Below, one piece after another: positions 45,836-59,089 of a stretch of 64,000 nt of DNA. Origin of the DNA: Anadara kagoshimensis. Its lineage: Eukaryota > Mollusca > Bivalvia > Arcoida > Arcidae. The DNA lies in assembly GCA_021292105.1 (NCBI GenBank), contig CM037862.1, positions 31,713,245 to 31,777,244 on the forward strand, read 5' to 3'. Position numbers and translations under genes: made by a program. The first letter of the stretch is position 1; every line of letters begins with the position of its first letter. The notes beneath the pieces were generated by a model. That model saw only the letters and a program-made list of their open reading frames with translations. It did not search any database and was not told where the DNA came from.

Positions 45836-48310
45836 GTTTCTGCATCCATATCACCGACCACATGTACCTGGTAGGAAAAGTGGTATTCAATATCAGACTG
45901 GCTACTTGGGACAAAGATCTAATCACTTTACAATTTAAAAGATAAATAAATCAATAAATTGATGATATAAATTAAATTTTATAGTTTAAAGTTCTAGATT
46001 TCAATTGTCAAGCTTTAAGGCATTTTAGTCGGTGGAAAGAAGATGTTTTACTATTTAAGGTCAGTGTGACCCTAAATAAAGGTCAAGGTCAAGATGCTTT
46101 ACAAACTGGAAAAGGCTCAAACATTTCTGTCAAGTGTAATTGTCATTAGTTTACTGGTTCTGGGGAAGATGTTGTTAAGATATTTCCATACCATGGTGAT
46201 GTCATCATTTTGTGCATACGGTCAAAATTTCTGATTTGATGTCTTTTTATCTATGACGTCACGATTATGTGGTCTTCAGCGCCTACTGAATTATGGCGGG
46301 AATGCTGTTATGCTATCATTCAGTAGAATAATTTTCTGCATTCACAAAAAATTAGAATTCACAATATCAATTCTGTGCACTATTTTTAAGAAGAAAATGT
46401 ATATTTTATAGAACAGAAATTAGGTAGATCTACACTGTTGAGAGTTCTATTCTAAATAATTGTAAGATGTGAGTACATTGTTTAAATTTTGAAAACAGTA
46501 TTTTACTGAATGTCGCTATATGTTTGTTTTTTTTTGGTGATTTTAAATACAAATAGTAGGACACAAACTGACGATTCTTCAATAAACATACTGTATGATA
46601 ATTTTTCTCGGTGTCAAATTTTAGCAGTTTGACTATGCTCTTGTATTTGCATTTCATTTAGCAGCCTAGAATCAAGAACGCTTCATCAGTGTAAACGAAT
46701 CCCCTTTCCACTTTAACTGATCTGTGTTTGGTAGTGGTTGTCATGGGTTTTTATGGGTGACAGACCATATGATACTTAAATTGGTTTTGTTTTGCACAAC
46801 CAAATAGCTCACAATCAGTGTTTTTGTTTATTTGTTAATACCAAACGAAAAACATTGAGTTCATAATAGTATACTAGGACATTATTGGTAACTTCTTACG
46901 TAAGGAATGAGGCTTTTTTCTTGTTTCAGGATTTTGATGCAACTTTATGAAAACAGTAGCTTGACAACCCCTATTTTTTGTTTCCGAAAATCAAACTTCT
47001 ATATTCATGTGCAATATATGTGAAAATCAAGAATCGTATTCGACTTAGTTTTTTAAAAATCTACAAATTTACGAAAGGGTGTTACTTTTAGTTTTCCGGA
47101 AATTTAATGTTCTCTCTTGATAGGTGGCACTGTAGAAAAATACCACATGACCGAAAGTAAAATTCCATTGGTCCAAATAATCTTCATGACATAATGGTTA
47201 ATTTAAATGCAAGAGACTTTTGGTTTCTAAGCATGGCAAAAATTTATTAAGCTTATTTGTAGTTAGTTATACTTTGATCATTTATGTCGTGAAAATGACC
47301 ACCAGGTGGCGCTTCAGAACTTCTTAAGCAAACATATACTGAAATTTTGGCATGTTGACTTGTTTATTCCCATATATAACATATCAAAATTTCAGTATAT
47401 GTTTTCAAGCAATTTGTAAGGTATGGAACCATGAAGAGTTTACAGAAGATGGATGAGAACATTAGTAAAGGTCAACTTGAGTAATTGTTTAGGTAAGCTT
47501 AAAAAACCCAAAACAAAAACAATCATGACAAATGGCAAAATCAGAGCCTTATATACATGGCATGACAATTTGATGTTTTCAACGGAAATCATCAATAACA
47601 GGATATTGTTTTGTTTCACGCTGAGATTTCCTCATTATGTCTACCACATTTCATGACATAAGACACTTATTGTGGTTTTAAGTTGGGAAGCTGAAATTGA
47701 ATACAATTCAAAACCATAAGTGTTTAAAAATAATGACTATGTTTGCATGTTTAATGTATATGGTAAAAGATTGAAAAAGGTCAATTATTGCTATTTTGAT
47801 GAAAGTAAACTTCACATGCTGCTAGTTAATTGAGACAATCAGAATTTCTGATGTTTCCAGTCAATCTTGGAAGTAAATAAATCTACAAAACAATAAATGT
47901 CTGTGTGTTAGTCTGCATGTTTGTCTAACAAATTCTTAAATAATGCTTTTAATGTACTGGTGCAAATGTGTTATTTATTTTATGAGAAAATAATTTCATT
48001 GATTTTGGTCCTTGATATAAAAAAAAAGATTACTTATTAGACATACCTGTCAAGCCACCTAATGTCTACGAATCACACCTGAAAATGGATAGGAACCAAA
48101 ATGACAAATTAGGGTTTTATTTTGGTGAGTACCCTTTTAAGGGTATAAACAGCAAAACTACCAAAACCTGAAATAATACTTAAAAATAATCTTCAGAGCC
48201 TTTTGACAAATCTCAAATTTGCTAGTTTTTAATAGTTTGTTGTGATATTTTCTCCAGATAAAAAATGCACAGGTTTAAGTAACCTGTGCATACATAAGCA
48301 AAAAAAAATA
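45836..48310. other. AT-rich non-coding DNA
   Basis: No gene was recognised. It contains a CRE-like TGACGTCA at 46254-46261, a 26-bp-arm inverted repeat (47331-47356 with 47378-47403) and an 11-bp perfect hairpin ATGCACAGGTT/AACCTGTGCAT (48265-48291). Confidence 0.55.
47331..47403. repeat. Small inverted repeat
   Basis: AACATATACTGAAATTTTGG on the left pairs with the right arm ending CAAAATTTCAGTATATGTT. The arms are about 26 bp with two mismatches and a loop of about 20 bases. The class is unknown; it may be a tiny MITE. Confidence 0.7.
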
Positions 48311-49588
48311 TCTCATGGGTAGCTGGTACTCATTACTAAGACAACAAGTCTACATGGACTGTATCTCCAAGTCCATCCCTAGGTTATCCTAATGGGTAGC
48401 TGATACTCACTACTAAGACAACAAGTCTACATGGACTGTATCTCCAAGTTCATTCCTAGGTTGTCCTAATGGGTAGCTGGTACTCACTACTAAGACAACA
48501 AGTCTATATGGACTCTATCACCAAGTCCATCACTATGTTGTCCACATGAGTAGCTGGTACTTAGTACTAAGAAACAGGTCTACATGGACTCTATCACCAA
48601 GTCCATCACTATGTTGTCCTCATGAGTAGCTGGTACTTAGTACTAAGACAACAGGTCTACATGGACTCTATCACCAAGTCCATCACTATGCTGTCCTCAT
48701 GAGTAGCTGGTACTTAGTACTAAGACAACAAGTCTACATGGACTGTATCTCCAAGTCCATCCCTAGGTTATCCTCATGGGTAGATGGTACTCACTACTAA
48801 GACAACAGGTCTACATGGACTCTATCTCCAAGTCCATCCCTAGGTTGTCCTAATGGGTAGCTGGTACTCGCTACTAAGACAACAAGTCTACATGAACTAT
48901 CTCCAAGTCCATCACTAGGTTGTCCTAATGGGTAGCTGGTACTCACTCACTAAGACAACAAGTCTATATGGACTGTATCTTCAAGTCCCTCACTAGGTTA
49001 TCCTCATGGGGAACTGGTACTCACTACTAAGACAACAAGTCTACATGGACTGCAACTCCAAGTTCATTCCTAGGTTGTCCTAACGGGTAGCTGGTACTCA
49101 CTACTAAGACAACAAGTCTACATGGACTGCAACTCCAAGTTCATTCCTAGGTTGTCCTAATGGGTAGCTGGTACTCACTACTAAGACAACAAGTCTACAT
49201 GGACTGCAACTCCAAGTCCATCACTAGGTTATCCTCATGAGTAGCTGGTACTAACTACTAAGACAACAAGTCTACATGGACTGTATCTCCAAGTTCATTC
49301 CTAGGTTGTCCTAATGGGTAGCTGGTACTCACTACTAAGACAAAAAAAAGTCTACATGATCTGTATCTCCAAGTCCATCACTAGGTTGTCCTAATGGGTA
49401 GCTGGTACTAACTACTAAGACAACAAGTCTACATGGACTGTATATCCAAGTCCATCACTAGGTTGTCCTCATGGGTAACTGGTACTCACTACTAAGACAA
49501 CAAGTCTACATGGACTGTATCTCCAAGTCCATCACTAGGTTGTCCTAATGGGTAGCTGGTACTAACTACTAAGACAACAAGTCTACAC
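48311..49588. repeat. 77-bp satellite array (about 16-17 units)
   Basis: The unit begins GGGTAGCTGGTACTCACTAC, continues TAAGACAACAAGTCTACATG and ends AGGTTGTCCTAAT. Starts at 48317 and 48394 show the 77-bp period. A variant block at 48545-48715 (GAGTAGCTGGTACTTAGTAC) has spread over three adjacent units. Confidence 0.95.
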
Positions 49589-49689
49589 AACTAAAAACTC
49601 AATCCAAAAACATTTAAATCCACAACCATCCAATTACAGAACAACTGTGCTATATATCTATTAACAGTTTGTACAGACTCTTACTTTAA
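49589..49689. other. Short spacer
   Basis: Nothing was recognised here. Confidence 0.4.
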
Positions 49690-49885
49690 GGTAAAATCCA
49701 AGTCACAAAACCTCTTGCTGCTTGGTTCAAATCTTTGGACACATCCTAGTGTAAGACAGTTTGTCATTTCACTTGCCAAGGGTTGGATAGTTTCCTCAGG
49801 ATACTACTTATTCCTCCACCATCCCAGAACTGACTGCCTCAATGTACGTGAAAAAATCTTAAATTGGACATAAAACTCTATTATG
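49690..49885 (+). mobile_element. Diverged tRNA-type SINE remnant
   Basis: GGTTCAAATCTTTGGACAC resembles a B box and its flank. It is followed by GTGTAAGACAGTTTGTCATT, ATACTACTTATTCCTCCACC and GACTGCCTCAATGTACGTGA + AAAAATCTT, an order I recognise from mollusc SINEs. The A box is lost. Confidence 0.55.
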
Positions 49886-50763
49886 CAAGTCCTAAGGTTT
49901 GGTTTTCTCTAAGTTTTTAATCCTTATTGTAAAATTTTGACCAGCACTGGAATCCCAATTGGAAGAGTGGCAGTGAATCTTCCTACTAATAAGTAACTTA
50001 AGAACTACCTATGTTCTCATGTAAGACAAATGTCTGCAGTGTGATTGATTCTTTCTGCTTTAAAACACATTGAATAATTAACAAGTAACAGAAAAGAAAC
50101 TGGATCCATTGTTCTTCAAGACAATACTATCACAATTCTTAAGGGAGTACTCAAGTTCAGACAATGGGAAACATAAAATTTCTATTATGTCATTAAACAT
50201 CACCATCTTCCCGTCACTTTTCAAATTATAAAGAAAAATTATAAATTGGAAATTCAGAAGATATAGTATGTACTTAGATAAAAACTCTTTTATGGTTTTC
50301 TGAATATTATATGAGGATCTTCTAGTCTGTTGGGGTCTGAGAATATTGTGTAAACTTGATTCGATTGGAAAATGTAAGGAAGTTTCTTTAAGTCTAGAAG
50401 GTTTTTATGTACTAGTAGTTGATGTTGTTTCATTAATCAAGATATCAAAAATATTCTTAGCTTACAAATGTGTCTCTGAATTGTGTTGCTATGCCACAGT
50501 TTTGTCAGTGAGAATTTCTACATTTATAAGGAAAGACAGGGTCATAAATAAATGTATATGGCCAAGTGTAAAAGTCATCATACATAATTTCCTAAGAACT
50601 TTTGAATCCAAAATCAACACATTGGTTTCTGCTTTAAAATGTCAACTTTGGTGGCATATCAGATTCTAAATATTCTGAGTTCATCATTCTGTTGATATAT
50701 ATATATGCTAACTAAATGTCACTGCAATAATTTCCATATCATCAGTATTAGAAAGAGGCAAGA
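49886..50763. other. AT-rich non-coding DNA
   Basis: A 107-codon plus-strand frame (50346-50669) has no recognisable domain and the composition of its surroundings. I do not call it a gene. Confidence 0.5.
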
Positions 50764-53700
50764 GTGATAATAAATATGATCCAGTTTGAGAAGGCTATAC
50801 ACTCCTCTTTGTAAACTATAAATGGTTTGATTGATTTAATGATAATAAATATGATCCAGTTTGAGAAGGCCATACACTTCTCTTTGTAAACTATAAATGG
50901 TTGATTGATTTAATGATAATCAATATGATCCAGTTTCAGAAGGCTATACACTTCTCTTTGTAAACTATATAAATGGTTTGATTGATTTAGTGATAATAAA
51001 TATGATCCAGTTTGAGAAGGCTATACACTTCTCTTTGTAAACTATAAATGGATGATTGATTTAGTGATAATAAATATGATCCAGTTTGAGAAGGCTATAC
51101 ACTCCTCTTTGTAAACTATAAATGGATGATTGATTTAGTGATAATAAATATGATCCAGTTTGAGAAGGCTATACACTCCTCTTTATAATCTATAAATGGT
51201 TTGATTGATTTAGTGATAATAAATATGATCCAGTTTGAGAAGGCTATACACTTCTCTTTGTAAACTATAAATGGATGATTGATTTAGTGATAATAAATAT
51301 GATCCAGTTTGAGAAGGCTATACACTCCTCTTTGTAAACTATAAATGGTTGATTGATTTAATGATAATCAATATGATCCAGTTTGAGAAGGCTATACACT
51401 CCTCTTTGTAAACTATAAATGGTTGATTGATTTAATGATAATAAATATGATCCAGTTTGAGAAGGCTATATGCTTCTCTTTGTAATCTATAAATGGTTTG
51501 ATTGATTTAATGATAATAAATATGATCCAGTTTGAGAAGGCTATATGCTTCTCTTTGTAAACTATAAATGGTTGATTGATTTAATGATAATAAATATGAT
51601 CCAGTTTGAGAAGGCTATACACTTCTCTTTGTAAACTATAAATGGATGATTGATTTAATGATAATAAATATGATCCAGTTTGAGAAGGCTATACACTTCT
51701 CTTTGCAAACTATAAATGGTTGATTGATTTAATGATAATCAATATGATCCAGTTTGAGAAGTCTATACACTCCTCTTTGTAAACTATAAATGGTTTGATT
51801 GATTTAATGATAATAAATATGATCCAGTTTGAGAAGGCTATACACTCCTCTTTGTAAACTATAAATGGTTTGATTGATTTAATGATAATAAATATGATCC
51901 AGTTTGAGAAGGCTATACACTTCTCTTTGCAAACTATAAATGGTTGATTGATTTAATGATAATCAATATGATCCAGTTTGAGAAGGCTATACACTCCTCT
52001 TTGTAATCTATAAATGGTTTGATTGATTTAATGATAATAAATATGATCCAGTTTGAGAAGGCTATACACTCTTTGTAAACTATAAATGGTTTGATTGATT
52101 TAATGATAATAAATATGATCCAGTTTGAGAAGGCTATATGCTTCTCTTTGTAAACTATAAATGGTTGATTGATTTAATGATAATAAATATGATCCAGTTT
52201 GAGAAGGCTATATGCTTCTCTTTGTAAATCTATAAATGGTTGATTGATTTAATGATAATAAATATGATCCAGTTTGAGAAGGCTATATGCTTCTCTTTGT
52301 AATCTATAAATGGTTGATTGATTTAATGATAATAAATATGATCCAGTTTGAGAAGGCTATACACTTCTCTTTGTAAACTATAAATGGTTGATTGATTTAA
52401 TGATAATAAATATGATCCAGTTTGAGAAGGCTATACTCTCTTTGTAAACTATAAATGGTTTGATTGATTTAATGATAATAAATATGATCCAGTTTGAGAA
52501 GGCTATACACTTCTCTTTGTAATCTATAAATGGTTGATTGATTTAATGATAATAAATATGATCCAGTTTGAGAAGTCTATACATCCTCTTTGTAAACTAT
52601 AAATGGTTTGATTGATTTAATGATAATAAATATGATCCAGTTTGAGAAGTCTATACACTCCTCTTTGTAACTATAAATGGTTGATTGATTTAATGATAAT
52701 AAATATGATCCAGTTTGAGAAGTCTATACACTCCTCTTTGTAAACTATAAATGGTTGATTGATTTAATGATAATAAATATGATCCAGTTTGAGAAGGCTA
52801 TACACTCTCTTTGTAAACTATAAATGGTTGATTGATTTAATGATAATAAATATGATCCAGTTTGAGAAGGCTATACACTCCTCTTTGTAATCTATAAATG
52901 GTTGATTGATTTAATGATAATAAATATGATCCAGTTTGAGAAGGCTATACGCTTCTCTTTGTAAACTATAAATGGTTGATTGATTTAATGATAATAAATA
53001 TGATCCAGTTTGAGAAGGCTATACACTCCTCTTTGTAATCTATAAATAGTTTGATTGATTTAATGATAATAAATATGATCCAGTTTGAGAAGGCTATACA
53101 CTCCTCTTTGTAATCTATAAATGGTTTGATTGATTTAATGATAATAAATATGATCCAGTTTGAGAAGGCTATACACTTCTCTTTGTAAACTATAAATGGA
53201 TGATTGATTTAATGATAATAAATATGATCCAGTTTGAGAAGGCTATACACTTCTCTTTGTAAACTATAAATGGTTGATTGATTTAGTGATAATAAATATG
53301 ATCCAGTTTGAGAAGTCTATACACTCCTCTTTGTAATCTATAAATAGTTTGATTGATTTAATGATAATAAATATGATCCAGTTTGAGAAGGCTATACACT
53401 CCTCTTTGTAATCTATAAATGGTTTGATTGATTTAATGATAATAAATATGATCCAGTTTGAGAAGGCTATACACTTCTCTTTGTAAACTATAAATGGTTT
53501 GATTGATTTAATGATAATAAATATGATCCAGTTTGAGAAGGCTATACACTTCTCTTTGTAAACTATAAATGGTTTGATTGATTTAATGATAATAAATATG
53601 ATCCAGTTTGAGAAGGCTATACACTCCTCTTTGTAATCTATAAATGGTTTGATTGATTTAGTGATAATAAATATGATCCAGTTTGAGAAGGCTATACACT

Positions 53701-54779
53701 CCTCTTTGTAAACTATAAATGGTTTGATTGATTTAATGATAATAAATATGATCCAGTTTGAGAAGGCTATACACTCCTTTTGTAAACTATAAATGGATGA
53801 TTGATTTAGTGATAATAAATATGATCCAGTTGAGAAGGCTATACGCTTCTCTTTGTAAACTATAAATGGTTGATTGATTTAATGATAATAAATATGATCC
53901 AGTTTGAGAAGGCTATACACTTCTCTTTGTAAACTATAAATGGTTGATTGATTTAATGATATAAATATGATCCAGTTTGAGAAGGCTATACACTCCTCTT
54001 TGTAAACTATAAATGGTTGATTGATTTAATGATATAAATATGATCCAGTTTCAGAAGGCTATACACTTCTCTTTGTAAACTATAAATGGTTTGATTGATT
54101 TAATGATAATAAATATGATCCAGTTTGAGAAGGCTATACACTTCTCTTTGTAAACTATAAATGGTTTGATTGATTTAATGATAATAAATATGATCCAGTT
54201 TGAGAAGGCTATACACTCCTCTTTGTAAACTATAAATGGTTTGATTGATTTAATGATAATAAATATGATCCAGTTTGAGAAGGCTATATGCTTCTCTTTG
54301 TAAACTATAAATGGTTTGATTGATTTAATGATATAAATATGATCCAGTTTGAGAAGGCTATATGCTTCTCTTTGTAATCTATAAATGGATGATTGATTTA
54401 GTGATAATAAATATGATCCAGTTTGAGAAGGCTATACACTCCTCTTTGTAAACTATAAATGGTTTGATTGATTTAATGATATAAATATGATCCAGTTTGA
54501 GAAGGCTATATGCTTCTCTTTGTAATCTATAAATGGTTTGATTGATTTAATGATAATAAATATGATCCAGTTTGAGAAGGCTATACACTCCTCTTTGTAA
54601 ACTATAAATGGTTTGATTGATTTAATGATAATAAATATGATCCAGTTTGAGAAGCTATATGCTTCTCTTTGTAAACTATAAATGGTTTGATTGATTTAAT
54701 GATAATAAATATGATCCAGTTTGAGAAGGCTATACACTTCTCTTTGTAAACTATAAATGGTTGATTGATTTAATGATAA
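50764..54779. repeat. 75-bp satellite array, left block (about 53 units)
   Basis: The unit is AATGATAATAAATATGATCC + AGTTTGAGAAGGCTATACAC + TCCTCTTTGTAAACTATAAA + TGGTTTGATTGATTT. Variants are ATGCTTCTC, GGATGATTG, GTAATCTAT and a 74-bp GGTTGATTG form. The same satellite continues at 57530-58406, so an element has split the array. Confidence 0.95.
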
Positions 54780-57529
54780 CGAGTAATAATGTAATGATGG
54801 ATGCATCATTACAAATAAGGCGCCCAAACGAATAAAAATCAAACCCTGTATTCAGAACACATATTAGGACTTGTACTTTTGTTGCTTTTTTCCATTTCCA
54901 TGGCAACGGCTGAAAATTTTAAACCTTTAAATAAGTTCTACATAAAATAGAAAAACTGTTAAGAAATATTAACTTGTAATATGATTTAATTTATAGATAG
55001 AGAAGTAGTACAAGATTGGTTGAAATTCAAACAATAGGCAAGTTAATTGACACCTATACCCAATATCACAAACCATTGTTTTGATGAGCTAATGATGTGT
55101 TGATTTTAAATTAATCCAAGCATTTACCCATATAATGTCATATTGATAACTAAATGCAGCTACTCTATCGAATTGAATAATAAATCATGCCCCAGGGATA
55201 ACTGACCATTTGTGTTGCTTATAAAAAGATTAAGCTTGAGAGCTTTTAGACATGGATCAGTGATTACTTAAGTATCCTTGACAATGAAAGTTCATGCTTA
55301 TTGTTTTAATTCTTAAACAAAATGATAGCAACCAGCCCATGAAGAAAACTGTAGTTTAAGGGTGGGGATCTCAAAGTTATCTAGACCTACCTGTCTCCAC
55401 CCTCCTATTGAAATGCCCATATGGGTTTACTTTAGTATCAATCTATTCAACTTTTCATAAAGAATAAGAAAATATATATGTTAGGGGTGGGGATCAACTT
55501 ATCAAACGTTAGTACCCAGCCCCGCCTGTTCCTGCCCTCTCTGGAAAACGCCATGGGCATTTCTTCAGTATCACTCTATTCAACTTTTAAAACAGAACCG
55601 GGAAATATATAGTTTCAGGGTGGGATATCAACCATTTAAAAGTTAGTACCAAGCCCCACCCGTCCCCACCCTCCATCAGGAATGACCCCATAGGATTTTC
55701 TTTAGTATCACTCTATTTAACTTTTTATGTAGAACCAGAAAATATATAGTTTATGGGTGGGGATCTCAACCGTTTAAAAGTTAGCACACTGCCCCGCCCA
55801 TCCCAACCCCTCCCTGATACCGCAGGGAAAATATACTGATACAGACTTGTGCATCTCGAGACACTGATCATGAATATATATGGTTTTATAGTACAAAATA
55901 AAGTATAAATGGCAAAATTGATAATTATTGTTTTTAAGACCCCGCCCTCCTGCCCCTCCCCTAATGACCCCATGGGCATATTACCTCAGCCTCTGGGGAA
56001 GAAGATGGGGATCAACCTTCATGTGAAGTTTGGTTAAGATTTGACCAACGGTTTTCGAGAAATTGGTTGGACAAGTTCATGGCCGGAAGAAGAAGAAGAA
56101 GAGGAAGAATAATAATAATAATAACGAGTACTAATGTAATGATGGATGCATCATTACAAATAAGGCACCTAAACGAAAAAAAATCAAACCCTGTATTCAG
56201 AACACATATTAGGACTTGTGCTTTTGTTGCTTTTTTCCATTTCCATGGCAACGGCTGAAAATTTTACAATAGAAAAACTGTTGAGAAATTTTAAACTTGT
56301 AATATTCTTTTCATTTTAAGATTTAATTTTATATAGAGAAGTAGTACATGAATCCAATTGGTTGAAATTCAAACAATGGGCAAAGTTGATTGACATCACA
56401 TATACCCAATATCACAAACCATTGTTTTGATGAGCTAATGATGTGTTGATTTTAAATTAATCCAAGCATTTACCCATATAATGTCATATTGATAACTAAA
56501 TGCAGCTACTCTATCGAATTGAATAATAAATTATGCCCCAGGGATAACTGACCATTAGTGTTGCTTATAAAAAGATTAGCTTGAGAGCTTTTAGACATGG
56601 ATCAGTGATTACTTAAGTATCCTTGACAATGAAAATTCATGCTTATTGTTTTATATCTTAAACAAAATGATAGCAACCAGCCCATGAAGAAAACTGTAGT
56701 TTGAGGGTGGGGATCTCAAAGTTAGTACCTAGACCTACCTGTCTCCACCCTCCTATTGGAATGCCCATATGGGTTTACTTTAGTATCAATCTATTCCAAC
56801 TTTTCATAAAGAATAAGAAAATACATATGTTAGGGGTGGGGATCTCAACTGATCAAAAGTTAGTACCCAGCCCCGCCTGTCCCTGCCCTCCTCTGGAAAA
56901 CGCCATGGGCATTTCTTCAGTATCACTCTATTCAACTTTTACAACAGAACCAGAAAATATATAGTTTCAGGGTGGGATATCAACCATTTAAAAGTTAGAA
57001 CCAAGCCCCGTCCGTCCCCACCCTCCGTCAGGAATGACCCCATAGGATTTTCTTTAGCATCACTGTATTCAACTTTTTATGTAGAACCAGAAAATATATA
57101 GTTTATGGGTGGGGATCTCAACCATTTAAAAGTTAGCAAACTGCCCCGCCCATCCCACCCCTCCCTGATACCGCAGGGAAAATCTACTGATGCAGACTTG
57201 TGCATCTTGAGATACTGATCATGAATATATATGGTTTTATAGTACAAAATAAAGTATAAATGGCAAAATTGATCATTATTGTTTTTAAGACCCCGCCCTC
57301 CTGCCCCTCCCCTAATGACCCCATGGGCATATTACCTCGGCCTCTGGGGAAGGAGATGTGGATCAACCTTCATGAGAAGTTTGGTTAAGATTAGACCAAC
57401 GGTCTTTGAGAAATTGGTTGGACAAGTTCATGGCCGGAAGAAGAAGAAGAAGAGGAAGAATAATAATAATAATAATAATAAGAAACGGTGCAAAAACAAT
57501 AAGTCGCCAAACTTTGTTTGGGCGCCTTA
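54780..57529. mobile_element. Tandemly duplicated 1.35-kb non-autonomous element inside the 75-bp satellite
   Basis: Two copies, 54780-56123 and 56124-57529, are offset by 1345 bp (GATGGATGCATCATTACAAA at 54796 and 56141). Each ends in GTTCATGGCCGGAAGAAGAA followed by GAAGAGGAAGAATAATAAT. Only the second has the true right end, a hairpin AAGTCGCCAAAC-TTTG-TTTGGGCGCCTTA (about 57500-57530). The left side carries TAAGGCGCCCAAACGAA (about 54816), matching that terminus inverted. Each copy contains four to five imperfect repeats of about 120 bp with GGGTGGGGATCTCAA, AAAGTTAG and CCCCGCC-rich segments. There is no coding capacity. I recognise the GAAGAAGAA/AATAATAAT tail from invertebrate repeats but cannot name the superfamily. 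Confidence 0.8.
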
Positions 57530-58406
57530 ATAAATATGATCCAGTTTGAGAAGGCTATACACTCCTCTTTGTAAACTATAAATGGTTTGATTGATTTAAT
57601 GATAATAAATATGATCCAGTTTGAGAAGGCTATACACTCCTCTTTGTAAACTATAAATGGTTTGATTGATTTAATGATAATAAATATGATCCAGTTTGAG
57701 AAGGCTATATGCTTCTCTTTGTAATCTATAAATGGTTGATTGATTTAATGATAATAAATATGATCCAGTTTGAGAAGGCTATATGCTTCTCTTTGTAATC
57801 TATAAATGGTTGATTGATTTAATGATAATAAATATGATCCAGTTTGAGAAGGCTATACACTCCTCTTTGTAAACTATAAATGGTTTGATTGATTTAATGA
57901 TAATAAATATGATCCAGTTTGAGAAGGCTATATGCTTCTCTTTGTAATCTATAAATGGGTTGATTGATTTAATGATAATAAATATGATCCAGTTTGAGAA
58001 GGCTATATGCTTCTCTTTGTAATCTATAAATGGTTTGATTGATTTAATGATAATAAATATGATCCAGTTTGAGAAGGCTATACACTTCTCTTTGTAAACT
58101 ATAAATGGTTGATTGATTAAATTATAATAAATATGATCCAGTTTGAGAAGGCTATACACTCCTCTTTGTAATCTATAAATGGTTTGATTGATTTAATGAT
58201 AATCAATATGATCCAGTTTGAGAAGGCTATACACTTCTCTTTGTAAACTATAAATGGTTTGATTGATTTAATGATAATAAATATGATCCAGTTTGAGAAG
58301 GCTATACACTCCTCTTTGTAATCTATAAATGGTTGATTGATTTAATGATAATAAATATGATCCAGTTTGAGAAGGTTATATGCTTCTCTTAATAAACTAT
58401 AAATGG
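57530..58406. repeat. 75-bp satellite array, right block (about 12 units)
   Basis: The units have the same consensus as 50764-54779. The array is broken off at CTATAAATGG (58406), where the DIRS-like element begins. The minus-strand frame inside it reflects the repeat. Confidence 0.95.
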
Positions 58407-58473
58407 AAAGTACAGAAGAATTTGGCAATGGGTTTGAGTATTATGGCCAGTTTGGCAGAGAAAATTAAGCCCC

Positions 58474-58900
58474 TTGACAAATTTTAAAGATGAATTGCGT
58501 CCTCTTCTATGCGAAGCCATGAGCTTGCTGAGCAATTCTTTTCAGCAGCTTTCCTGCAAGCACCATTATTTCATGCGGTCTGTCTTGCCCAAGTCATTTC
58601 ATGCCCTTTGTAACAAAGAGATCTCTATCTCATCTCAGCTTTTTGGAGACGAATTGCCAAAAAGGGTTAAGGACATAAACGAGGCTAATAAAATGTTTAT
58701 TCAGCCTCCTAGAAATAAATTCAGGGGCAACAGTTATCAAAGGCATTTTTTAAGCCGTTAATACCAAAGGTACCAAAATCAGTACCAATATATTCAAACT
58801 AGACAGTACCAGCCCCGTAGAGGTTGTGGGGGGTCATGGCAGAGGTGCCAGTCTGAGCCAAGCTACAAAAGTGTTGCAAAGTACACAATCCCGAGACAAT
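58474..58900 (+). pseudogene. DIRS-like gag fragment
   Basis: The frame at 58474-58761 includes LRPLLCEAMSLLSNSFQQLS, then LFGDELPKRVKDINEANKM and a basic end RNKFRGNSYQRHFLSR. The latter resembles the C-terminal part of DIRS gag proteins, which bind element RNA. Further Arg/Gln/Tyr-rich residues (QYQPRRGCGGSW) continue in another frame past the stop. The N-terminal half is missing. Assignment depends on position directly before the RT and on general resemblance. Confidence 0.55.
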
Positions 58901-59089
58901 TAGATGTGGTAAGTTCTCCTTCAGGTAGAATAAAATCTTGCATGGATTTCTGGAACTCCTTGACTAATGATTCTTGGGTACTTGATTCAATTTAAGGTTT
59001 AAGGATAGAATTCAATGAATGGCCTTTTCAAGATAAAATACCAGTATAATTCCTTTTACTCCATTTGAAATGGATCTCATAAGCACATA

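Noticed and set aside
50346-50669. Plus-strand 107-codon frame as a gene
   Set aside because: It has no recognisable motif or compositional signal, so a chance frame is more likely.
57800-58159. Minus-strand 119-codon frame with AFSNWIIFIIIKSI repeats
   Set aside because: It is a by-product of the 75-bp satellite, a multiple of three, with no independent support.
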